Of a DNA stretch of 5,430 nt, positions 1-5,430 are shown in pieces. The notes beneath the pieces are model-generated. The model was not told where the DNA came from. It ran no database searches and saw only the letters and a program-made list of their open reading frames with translations. Positions within the stretch are counted from its first letter, which is position 1, and each line of letters begins with the position of its first letter. The position numbers were made by a program, and so were the translations under genes. The DNA lies in contig WFMX01000212.1 in NCBI GenBank assembly GCA_015488875.1, positions 1 through 5,430 on the forward strand, read 5' to 3'. Source of the stretch: Campylobacterota bacterium (lineage in GTDB: Bacteria; Campylobacterota; Campylobacteria; Campylobacterales; Sulfurovaceae).

Positions 1-6
1 AAATAG

Positions 7-12
7 TATAAT
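7..12 (+). promoter_or_regulatory. Candidate -10 promoter element of the ppk2 transcript
   Basis: A perfect TATAAT hexamer sits 26 bases before the ppk2 start codon. Transcription would begin near base 18-20, leaving a leader of about 20 bases that still contains the AAGGAG ribosome binding site at 27-32. Any -35 box lies outside the window. The surrounding sequence is very A+T-rich, so a chance match is possible. Confidence 0.45.
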
Positions 13-38
13 ATAGATATGTATATAAGGAGTCGAGA

Positions 39-932
39 ATGGAGAGTGAAAAAAATATATTTGAGATAGATGGCGATACTATTTCGCTAGAGAAGCTCAT
101 AGAGAGTTACCAAGAGAGTAAGCTAAACGAAGATGTGACAAAAAAAGCCATAAGCAAGAGAAAGAATGAGAAGAAGTTAAAGCCATATCAGGCAGAACTC
201 ATCAAATTGCAGAAGCATATAGAAAATACAAATCAAAAGATGATTATACTTTTTGAGGGTAGAGATGCGGCGGGTAAAGGTGGTACTATCCGTAGAGTGA
301 CACGATATATGAATGAGAAACACTATCGCATAGTCGCACTAGGCAAACCTACAGATGAGCAGAGAAATCAGTGGTTTTATCAGAAATATATAGCGCATTT
401 CCCTAGAGGTGGCGAGATAATACTCTTTGATAGAAGCTGGTACAATAGAGCTATGGTAGAGCATGTATTTGACTTCTGTACCCCTAAGGAGTATGAAGAT
501 TTCATGAAAGGTGTCAAAGGCTTCGAGAAGGATTTGACAAGACAGGGTATCATACTCATCAAGCTCTATTTTTCAGTCACCAAAGATGAGCAAGCTAGAC
601 GGTTTGAACGCAGAAAAAGCGATCCTCTCAGACAGTGGAAGCTAAGCGAGATAGATATGCAAGCCCAAGATAGATGGGATGACTTCACAAAAACAAAATA
701 TGAGATGATCAAAAAAACACACTCACACAACGCCCCTTGGAGGATAATCAGATCCAATGATAAGCAGAAAGCTAGATTTGAAGCTATCAAGGTGATACTG
801 AACTCTATAGAGTATGAGGATCGTGACAAAGATCTCAACTATGCACTTGATCCTGATGTGGTGATATCTGGTGCTAGAGAGATAGAGATCATGGATGCAC
901 AGAAAAATAGCAATGGCAACTTCATAGGCTGA
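39..932 (+). CDS. ppk2: Polyphosphate kinase 2, class I (PPK2 family)
   Basis: 297 aa, the usual length of single-domain class I PPK2 enzymes. By family knowledge these transfer phosphate between inorganic polyphosphate and nucleoside diphosphates, mainly driving polyP-dependent NTP (often GTP) formation in the cytoplasm. Visible motifs: Walker A-like P-loop GRDAAGKGG at residues 74-82; Walker B-type segment ILFDRSWYNRAMVE at 128-141 with the family's conserved Asp131-Arg132; and the arginine/lysine-rich lid RFERRKSDPLRQWK at 188-201 followed by the conserved DRWDDF (211-216). Residues 1-50 form a charged, probably helical N-terminal extension. The start is an ATG six bases after AAGGAG (27-32), with a perfect -10 box just upstream. 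It is the first gene of a same-strand run and is followed four bases later by a ywbE-like gene, so co-transcription is likely. Nothing is missing or broken. The nucleotide preference (GDP versus ADP) cannot be read from the sequence. Confidence 0.95.
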   Translation: MESEKNIFEIDGDTISLEKLIESYQESKLNEDVTKKAISKRKNEKKLKPYQAELIKLQKHIENTNQKMIILFEGRDAAGKGGTIRRVTRYMNEKHYRIVALGKPTDEQRNQWFYQKYIAHFPRGGEIILFDRSWYNRAMVEHVFDFCTPKEYEDFMKGVKGFEKDLTRQGIILIKLYFSVTKDEQARRFERRKSDPLRQWKLSEIDMQAQDRWDDFTKTKYEMIKKTHSHNAPWRIIRSNDKQKARFEAIKVILNSIEYEDRDKDLNYALDPDVVISGAREIEIMDAQKNSNGNFIG

Positions 933-936
933 TGTG

Positions 937-1131
937 ATGGACGGCAAAAAAAGAGCAGATATCAGAAGTGGTCTTAGTGTAGGGATAGTCCTCAAAGAGG
1001 ATCAATCTACAGGCTATATCACATATGGAGTGGTGAGAGATATACTCACCAAATCACCGACTCACCCTCATGGCATAAAGGTACGACTGATGAGTCGTGA
1101 AGTAGGCAGAGTCAAAGAGATAGTTAGGTAG
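937..1131 (+). CDS. ywbE: YwbE family (DUF2196) small protein
   Basis: 64 aa from the ATG at 937. The body matches the YwbE/DUF2196 pattern as I remember it: R-x-x-I-x-x-G-L-x-V-x-I-V-L-K-x-D-Q-x-T-G near the N-terminus, then G-V-V-R-D-I-L-T, then the signature SPTHPHGIKVRL, and a final VGRVKEIV. The biochemical role of the family is not established to my knowledge. Its small size, alternating beta-type pattern and basic character suggest a small SH3-like/OB-like barrel, possibly contacting nucleic acid; this is inference only. A GTG at 934 immediately before the ATG is an in-frame alternative start and would add one residue. I prefer the ATG, with a weak AGG at 926-928 eight bases upstream. 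Only four bases separate it from the ppk2 stop, so translation is probably coupled to ppk2. There is no signal peptide or membrane segment. Confidence 0.85.
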   Translation: MDGKKRADIRSGLSVGIVLKEDQSTGYITYGVVRDILTKSPTHPHGIKVRLMSREVGRVKEIVR

Positions 1132-1168
1132 TTGTGTATTTGAAGCATTACTTAAGGTAGATAAAATC

Positions 1169-1174
1169 AGGAGG
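1169..1174 (+). promoter_or_regulatory. Strong ribosome binding site of the exported-protein gene
   Basis: A full consensus AGGAGG lies six bases before the ATG at 1181. It is much stronger than the site before ywbE, and I see no comparable site before the helicase. This fixes the start and suggests the unknown exported protein may be made in larger amounts than its neighbours. Confidence 0.7.
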
Positions 1175-1180
1175 AAGAAA

Positions 1181-1621
1181 ATGAAAAATTTCAAAATATT
1201 GGTGTTGGCTGTGGTCTTTACAGGGGTGTTGCTGGCTCAATCACAGCAGATGCAGAGCAGAGCATTGAGTACGAGTGAAATGCAAAGGCAAAACCACAAG
1301 ATAGTCAAAATGGCAAGCAAGGCACTATCCAAGCATCTCCCACAAGCTGTGGATAGATATACGGCACTTGTAAAGGTAGATGGTGTTAACTCCACTCTCA
1401 TATATACATACGAGATCAACACTGGTGCAAAGAGTGATGAAGCAGTCATCAAAGAGGATAAGTCACGCATGAAAAGAGCAGTGGTCAACGGCATATGTCT
1501 ACACAACAAGAGATTTTTGGATGCACAGATAGGTATCACATACATATATCGAAGCGTCACTACCAAGCGAGAACTGTTTAGATTTACCGTGACACAAGCT
1601 GAGTGTCCTCAGCCGAAGTAG
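1181..1621 (+). CDS. Small exported (probably periplasmic) protein of unknown function
   Basis: 146 aa; I do not recognise a named family. Residues 1-19 form a Sec-type signal peptide: basic start (K2, K5), hydrophobic core ILVLAVVFTGVLLA, and a plausible signal peptidase I cut after Ala19. There is no lipobox cysteine. The mature part, about 127 residues, has no further membrane segment. It begins with a Gln/Ser/Met-rich stretch and a predicted helix (about 32-60, including KMASKALSKHLPQAVDRYT), followed by beta-rich segments (STLIYTYEIN at 71-80, IGITYIYRS at 117-125, ELFRFTVT at 131-138). The only two cysteines, C106 and C142, could form a disulphide in the periplasm. The ordered helix-then-strand layout, signal peptide and strong ribosome binding site argue for a real gene. 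It sits between ywbE and the helicase, with its stop (1619-1621) eight bases before the preferred helicase ATG. Being exported, it is unlikely to work directly with the cytosolic helicase. Confidence 0.8.
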   Translation: MKNFKILVLAVVFTGVLLAQSQQMQSRALSTSEMQRQNHKIVKMASKALSKHLPQAVDRYTALVKVDGVNSTLIYTYEINTGAKSDEAVIKEDKSRMKRAVVNGICLHNKRFLDAQIGITYIYRSVTTKRELFRFTVTQAECPQPK

Positions 1622-1629
1622 CCCATACT

Positions 1630-2904
1630 ATGCCATTCTCACGATTTGACCTATCTCCAGATCTTATTGGCTCCATAAGCTACGGCAAACCTACAGACAT
1701 ACAGATGGAGTTGATACCTGCCATATTGGACGGTAGGGATATATTGGCTAGTGCTCAGACGGGTAGTGGCAAAACAGCGGGCTTTTCGCTCCCTATCATA
1801 GAGAAAATTTTGAGAGCTAGAGATGATGAAAAGGCTACTCTCAGGGGATTGATAGTAGTACCCACTAGGGAGTTGGCTAGGCAGATACATGAGCATATAG
1901 AGATATATACGAGAAATCTGCCCATCACGAGCGGTGTCGTATATGGTGGTAGATCTATAGCATCTCAAGCCAATCGACTAGATCGTGGTGTAGATATACT
2001 GGTGGCTACACCAGGGCGACTACTAGAGCATGTAGATCAAAACAATCTAAATCTAAAGAGCGTAGAGTATTTCGTACTAGATGAGGTGGATACTATACTA
2101 GATATGGGCTTTAGGGGTGAAGTGATACAGATCATATCTCATCTCAAGGATAGGCGACAAAATATATTTGTCTCTGCCACCATCCCTCATGCACTCAGAG
2201 AGATGAGTAGTGAAATACTCCATAGACCCTTATCTATAGAGGTGTCGACTATGGGCGATATCTCCGATACCATTAGGCAGGTTTTGCACCCTGTAGAGAA
2301 AGAAAAGAAGCTAGAGTTACTCTCCTATCTCATAGGCTCTAGAAACTATCAGCAAGTGTTGGTATTTGTCAGGAAAAAGTCTCAAGCCGAGATAGTCACT
2401 AGTGAGCTGATAGCTTCAGGACTCAAAAGTGCTACGATACATGGAGATAAAAGCTCGGGTGCTAGGAGTCGTGCATTGAATGACTTCAGAGATGGCAAAG
2501 TCAGAGTCTTGATAGCTACAGACATAGCAGCTAGAGGATTGGATATCAAGGAACTAGATGTGGTCATCAACTATGATATACCACATGTCACGCAGGATTT
2601 CATACATAGGATAGGTCGCACTGGCAGAGCTGGGAGAGCTGGATTGGCGATCACGCTCAGTAGTAACGATGAGTCGGTAGCCCTCAAATCTGTAGAGAGA
2701 ATGTTGGGTAGAGCTATCCCTATAGAGGTGATAAATGGCTATGCACCACCTATGGAGCCAAAACAGAGAGGTGCTAGAAAAAAACCAAACGAAAAGAGAC
2801 CCAAAGTAGCAGGAGCCTTTGGTAAAAAACAGAAGAGAACAAGCACAAAAAAACGAAAAACCACCAAGAGAGACGGCTTCAAGAGGTTTGATAATGCAAA
2901 ATGA
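1630..2904 (+). CDS. DEAD-box ATP-dependent RNA helicase (RhlE-like), DEVD variant
   Basis: 424 aa from the ATG at 1630. An in-frame GTG at 1603 would add nine residues and overlap the previous gene by 19 bases, but the ATG places the typical MPFSRFDLSP start just before the Q motif, so I prefer it. Neither start has a clear Shine-Dalgarno, so translation is probably coupled to the upstream gene. Motifs in order (ATG numbering): Q motif GKPTDIQ ending at Q25; I, AQTGSGKT 42-49; Ia, PTREL 78-82; GG 106-107; Ib, TPGR 127-130; II, DEVD 151-154 in place of DEAD; III, SAT 182-184; IV, VFVRKK 245-250; V, ATDIAARGLD 296-305; VI, HRIGRTGR 326-333. Both RecA-like domains are therefore complete. The tail (about 372-424) is strongly basic, with 14 Lys and 7 Arg in its last 53 residues, as in RhlE/CsdA-type helicases that use such tails to hold RNA. 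The expected role is ATP-driven unwinding of RNA duplexes in ribosome assembly or mRNA turnover, often important in the cold. RhlE, DeaD/CsdA and DbpA cannot be separated with certainty; no DbpA-type RNA-binding domain is visible. Confidence 0.93.
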   Translation: MPFSRFDLSPDLIGSISYGKPTDIQMELIPAILDGRDILASAQTGSGKTAGFSLPIIEKILRARDDEKATLRGLIVVPTRELARQIHEHIEIYTRNLPITSGVVYGGRSIASQANRLDRGVDILVATPGRLLEHVDQNNLNLKSVEYFVLDEVDTILDMGFRGEVIQIISHLKDRRQNIFVSATIPHALREMSSEILHRPLSIEVSTMGDISDTIRQVLHPVEKEKKLELLSYLIGSRNYQQVLVFVRKKSQAEIVTSELIASGLKSATIHGDKSSGARSRALNDFRDGKVRVLIATDIAARGLDIKELDVVINYDIPHVTQDFIHRIGRTGRAGRAGLAITLSSNDESVALKSVERMLGRAIPIEVINGYAPPMEPKQRGARKKPNEKRPKVAGAFGKKQKRTSTKKRKTTKRDGFKRFDNAK

Positions 2905-2931
2905 TTGTAATTTGGATGATGATTACTATAC

Positions 2932-2976
2932 GGGGACACAGGTTTCATTCGCTTCGCTCGCAAAACCAATGTCCCT
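2932..2976. repeat. Interrupted palindrome, possible REP/MITE-like element
   Basis: The outer arms GGGACA (2933-2938) and TGTCCC (2970-2975) pair perfectly, with a possible extra G-U pair (2932/2976). After a 2x2 mismatch, the inner arms GGTTT (2941-2945) and AAACC (2963-2967) pair. The 17-base loop holds two TTCGC units followed by TCGC (2948-2961) and is much richer in C+G than its surroundings. The hairpin lies between the convergent helicase and feoA genes. No T-run follows directly on either strand, so a standard intrinsic terminator is unlikely. GGGGACA/TGTCCC arms resemble REP sequences found near IS200/Y1-type (RAYT) transposases; that assignment is from memory and tentative. The rest of the 2905-3057 gap shows nothing I can assign. 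Confidence 0.5.
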
Positions 2977-3057
2977 TAACTTTGAAATTTTCTGAATTTG
3001 TTTAGCATATTTACCTTTTTTGTAGTCTTGACTATGATATGGTTTTTTGGGAAGTAC

Positions 3058-3282
3058 CTATAAGGTTTGTACCCTGATTTTCTCTGCTTCATCAGCCCTG
3101 AGTACTACTAGTGTACTGTTGACTTCTATCTCTATCGTCTGTTTGGCTAGTGATACTCTCTTTAGAGTTACTGTTTCGCCTTTGACTATACCAAAGGAGT
3201 TGAGACGATCTCTCAATGGCTTGTCGCTATCTATGTCTATGATCATTGCCTCTTGCTCTTTTTTGAGTTGATTGAGTAGCAT
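3058..3282 (-). CDS. feoA: Ferrous iron transport protein A (FeoA)
   Basis: 74 aa, slightly short but normal for single-domain FeoA, a cytosolic SH3-like protein that assists the FeoB ferrous iron permease. It follows the family pattern: L-x-Q-L at 3-6, EAMIIDID near 11-18, the hallmark LRDRLNSFGIVKGETV at 23-38, the beta segments TLKRVSL and TIEIEVNSTLVVLR (39-62), and the final DEAEKIRV. The reading frame stays open much further upstream (to 3426), but that part overlaps feoB and is not FeoA-like. The ATG at 3282 fits the family start and has its own ribosome binding site. It lies eight bases after the feoB stop, so it is the second gene of a feoB-feoA operon. I see no clear terminator after it. 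Confidence 0.92.
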   Translation of the reverse strand: MLLNQLKKEQEAMIIDIDSDKPLRDRLNSFGIVKGETVTLKRVSLAKQTIEIEVNSTLVVLRADEAEKIRVQTL

Positions 3283-3284
3283 AT

Positions 3285-3292
3285 CCCCTCCT
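3285..3292 (-). promoter_or_regulatory. feoA ribosome binding site overlapping the feoB stop codon
   Basis: Read on the minus strand, the junction is TAGGAGGGGATATG: the feoB stop TAG shares its last two bases with the AGGAGGGG Shine-Dalgarno, and the feoA ATG follows two bases after that G-run (four after AGGAGG). A ribosome finishing feoB would uncover or directly reuse this site, which points to coupled translation of FeoB and FeoA. Confidence 0.75.
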
Positions 3293-5408
3293 ATACTATA
3301 AGTAGTGTCACACGATAGGCTACAAAGCTCAATATCCATGCGGTAGCTGATGTCATGACAAATAGGTAGACTAGGTATTTCCACCCTCCTGCCTCTTTGG
3401 CGAATACCATTGAAGCTGCAAGGCATGGTAAGTATATCATCACAAAGACTATGAATGATATAGCAGAGGCGAATGGTATATTGGCTCTGATTTGCTCTAC
3501 TAGCCCTTCACTATTTTCATCCACATCATCACCCAATGCATAGAGTACACCTAGGGTAGATACCACCACCTCCTTGGCTGCTAAGCCTGCTTCGAGTGCT
3601 ATGCTCATACGCCAATCAAACCCAAGAGGTGCAAAAAATGGCTCACTAGCATGACCTATGATGCCTAGGTAGCTACTCTCTAACTCTTTTAATTTTAGTT
3701 CGTTCACTAAGCTACTTTTTTCACTTGCAGATGCAGATAGCTCTATTTTGTTTTGGTACTGCTCTTGTATGCTGTGGTCTTTTGGATAGTTGCTAGCAAA
3801 CCATATGAGTATCGATGCAGCAAGTATAAATGTACCAGCTTTTTTGAGATAGCTCTTTGCTTGTCCATAGACTGTATGCCATACTAGCTTGAATGATGGC
3901 ATGCGGTACTTTGGCATCTCCATCACAAATGGTTCGTCATCTCCCTTAAATACAAATACTTTCAGTACCTTGGCAGATATCAGCCCTAGTAACGCACCTG
4001 ACATATATATGATGAAGAGTATATTGCCAGCATTCTCCTGAGGAAAAAATGCACCGACAAAGAGTATGTAGATAGGCAATCTAGCACCGCAACTCATAAA
4101 TCCAATGATGTATAGAGTGATGAGTCTATCTTTCTCATTTTTGAGTGTCCGTGCCGCCATGTATGCAGGTACTGAGCATCCAAAGCCTGTCACTAGCGGT
4201 ATGAAGCTCTTGCCGTGCAGTCCAAACTTGTGAAAAAATCCATCAAGCAAAAAGGCTACCCTACTCATATAACCTGTAGTCTCAAGCAGTGCTATTCCTA
4301 TAAAGAGTATGATTATGTTGGGCAAGAACATCACTACTGCTCCGACTCCTGATATCATGCCATCAGCGACTAGTGAACCTAGATTGCCATCACCCAATAT
4401 CTCTTTGGCTTTTTCACCTATCCACACGAAGGTAGCATCTATGGCATCCATAGGCAATGCACCTAGCTCAAATGTAAGCTGAAAAAGACCCCACATAAAA
4501 AAGAGAAATAGTGGTATACCCAATATTTTGTTGATGAGAAGATTATCTATCTTTTGGGTCAAGTTTTTGGCACGCATAGATTTGATGGAGATTACCTCCA
4601 TCTTTGCACCCTTGGCAAAAGCGAAATGTTCATCAGCAAATATCTGATCTATATCTTTGGTACCTGTGTGTATATAGATATGCTGAAGTGACTCCTGTAT
4701 GATGTGTTGTAGTTCTATCCATATAGGCTCTTCATGTATCTTTCTGTAGATATCTACATCTTCTTGAAGTAGCTTGACTGCCAATTGTCTATGTGATATT
4801 CTGCATACATATCTCTTCTCATTAAGGAAAGAGGTGATAGTGTCTATCTCCTCCTCTATGTGATCGCTGTATACTACTTTTGCACTACTTTGTGGCTTTT
4901 TGTATGTATCTATGATGGCTTGTTTGAGTTCATCTGCTCCTATCTTTTTAGATGCACTTGTCTTGATGCAGGGCACTCCTAATATCTTGGATAGTTGCTT
5001 TTCATCTATCACTATACCCTCTTTTTGGGCTTCATCCATCATATTGAGGGCGACTACCACTCGTTTGCCTGTCTCTAATATCTGGGTGGTAAATAGTAGA
5101 TTTCTCTGTAGGTTTGTAGCGTCTACAACATTGACTATGATGTCGTAATCATCATTTTGGAGGAAGCTTTTGGTGACTTTCTCCTCTATGGTATATTCAG
5201 TGAGCGAATATGCACCTGGTAGATCTATGATATGTATCTCATACTCTTGGGAATTAGTTTTGTCTTCTATGGTGAACTCAACTTCCGTTTTATCTACAGT
5301 CACACCAGAGAAGTTGCCCACTCTCAGTCTGGCATCTGATATAGCATTGATGAGAGAGCTTTTGCCAACATTTGGTTGTCCTGCCAATGCTACTACTATC
5401 TTTTCCAA
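3291..5408 (-). CDS. feoB: Ferrous iron transport protein B (FeoB), G-protein/permease
   Basis: 705 aa, within the usual range for full-length FeoB, the inner-membrane Fe(II) importer. The N-terminal G domain is complete: G1 GQPNVGKS (10-17), G2 with Thr37 in GNFSGVTVDKT, G3 DLPG (62-65), G4 NMMD (122-125; NxxD where NKxD is general, usual for FeoB), G5 SAS (151-153). Residues about 170-270 form the helical GDI-like domain. The permease part starts near 293, with hydrophobic segments around 293-315, 354-377, 429-455, 462-485, 523-541, 603-626, 646-668 and 676-703. Conserved cysteine gate motifs are present: GFGCSVPA (408-415) and MSCGARLPIY (438-447), plus PCLAA (661-665). The start is TTG at 5408, supported by AAGGAG six bases upstream; the next methionine is at residue 123, too late to keep the P-loop. 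feoA follows directly. The upstream promoter and any Fur site are outside the window. Confidence 0.97.
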   Translation of the reverse strand: MEKIVVALAGQPNVGKSSLINAISDARLRVGNFSGVTVDKTEVEFTIEDKTNSQEYEIHIIDLPGAYSLTEYTIEEKVTKSFLQNDDYDIIVNVVDATNLQRNLLFTTQILETGKRVVVALNMMDEAQKEGIVIDEKQLSKILGVPCIKTSASKKIGADELKQAIIDTYKKPQSSAKVVYSDHIEEEIDTITSFLNEKRYVCRISHRQLAVKLLQEDVDIYRKIHEEPIWIELQHIIQESLQHIYIHTGTKDIDQIFADEHFAFAKGAKMEVISIKSMRAKNLTQKIDNLLINKILGIPLFLFFMWGLFQLTFELGALPMDAIDATFVWIGEKAKEILGDGNLGSLVADGMISGVGAVVMFLPNIIILFIGIALLETTGYMSRVAFLLDGFFHKFGLHGKSFIPLVTGFGCSVPAYMAARTLKNEKDRLITLYIIGFMSCGARLPIYILFVGAFFPQENAGNILFIIYMSGALLGLISAKVLKVFVFKGDDEPFVMEMPKYRMPSFKLVWHTVYGQAKSYLKKAGTFILAASILIWFASNYPKDHSIQEQYQNKIELSASASEKSSLVNELKLKELESSYLGIIGHASEPFFAPLGFDWRMSIALEAGLAAKEVVVSTLGVLYALGDDVDENSEGLVEQIRANIPFASAISFIVFVMIYLPCLAASMVFAKEAGGWKYLVYLFVMTSATAWILSFVAYRVTLLIV

Positions 5409-5414
5409 TATACA

Positions 5415-5420
5415 CTCCTT
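5415..5420 (-). promoter_or_regulatory. feoB ribosome binding site that decides the TTG start
   Basis: AAGGAG on the minus strand lies six bases ahead of the TTG at 5408-5406. The spacing is ideal, and no ATG start lies in frame near the conserved P-loop, so this site supports initiation at TTG. Confidence 0.75.
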
Positions 5421-5430
5421 AGTCTTTATT

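Noticed and set aside
1140..1167. TTGAAG (1140-1145) and TAAAAT (1162-1167), 16 bases apart, as a promoter for the exported-protein gene
   Set aside because: Transcription would start near 1173-1175, inside or just after the AGGAGG ribosome binding site (1169-1174), so the message would lack it. Chance match in A+T-rich DNA is more likely.
2847..2853. A7 run in the helicase tail as a slippage or phase-variation site
   Set aside because: It sits in a lysine-rich coding tail where A-runs are expected, is short, and Campylobacterota phase variation usually uses longer G/C tracts.
2985..2999. AAATT/AATTT inverted repeat
   Set aside because: Five A-U pairs only; not stable and expected by chance in this A+T-rich gap.
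3020..3048. Weak hairpin TAGT-CTTG-ACTA (3023-3034, extendable with G-U pairs) followed by a T6 run at 3043-3048 as terminator of the plus-strand genes
   Set aside because: The stem is short, weak and separated from the T-run by several bases; too little support to list as a terminator, although it is the nearest thing to one in the gap.
3047..3271. Open frame on the plus strand opposite feoA
   Set aside because: It is the antisense shadow of feoA, with no ribosome binding site and a Ser/Leu-rich composition typical of antisense frames.
3283..3426. N-terminal extension of the feoA frame upstream of 3282
   Set aside because: It lies wholly within or against the feoB 3' end in another frame, does not resemble FeoA, and the ATG at 3282 has its own Shine-Dalgarno and the expected family start.

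Overview
The window looks like chromosomal DNA from a Campylobacterota bacterium (Sulfurovum/Sulfurimonas-like). This is an inference from style: an A+T-leaning genome with heavy use of ATA (Ile), AGA/AGG (Arg) and CTA (Leu) codons, tight gene packing, and protein sequences with a Campylobacterota flavour. No rRNA, tRNA or taxon-specific marker is present to settle it. There is no CRISPR array, integrase, transposase or phage gene. All six genes are intact.

Left part, plus strand (about 1-2904): four genes run head to tail. They are a class I polyphosphate kinase 2 (ppk2), a YwbE/DUF2196-type small protein four bases after it, a small exported protein of unknown function after a 49-base gap with a strong ribosome binding site, and a DEAD-box RNA helicase whose start lies at or just before the end of the exported-protein gene. 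A perfect TATAAT lies just ahead of ppk2. The set may be one transcript joining polyphosphate/nucleotide metabolism to RNA remodelling, with an unexplained periplasmic protein in the middle.

Middle (2905-3057): a 153-base intergenic stretch between convergent genes. It holds one interrupted palindrome (about 2932-2976) with a C+G-rich loop made of repeated TTCGC units. It lacks the T-run of a standard terminator and looks more like a REP/MITE-type repeat unit.

Right part, minus strand (5408 down to 3058): a ferrous iron uptake operon in the order feoB then feoA, the reverse of the textbook feoA-feoB order. FeoB is a full-length G-protein/permease fusion that starts at TTG. FeoA follows eight bases later, and its Shine-Dalgarno sequence overlaps the feoB stop codon, which suggests translational coupling. 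The feoB promoter is outside the window.

This is mostly an ordinary housekeeping region. The points most worth a second look are the unknown exported protein, the DEVD (not DEAD) motif II of the helicase, the intergenic palindrome, and the reversed feo order.
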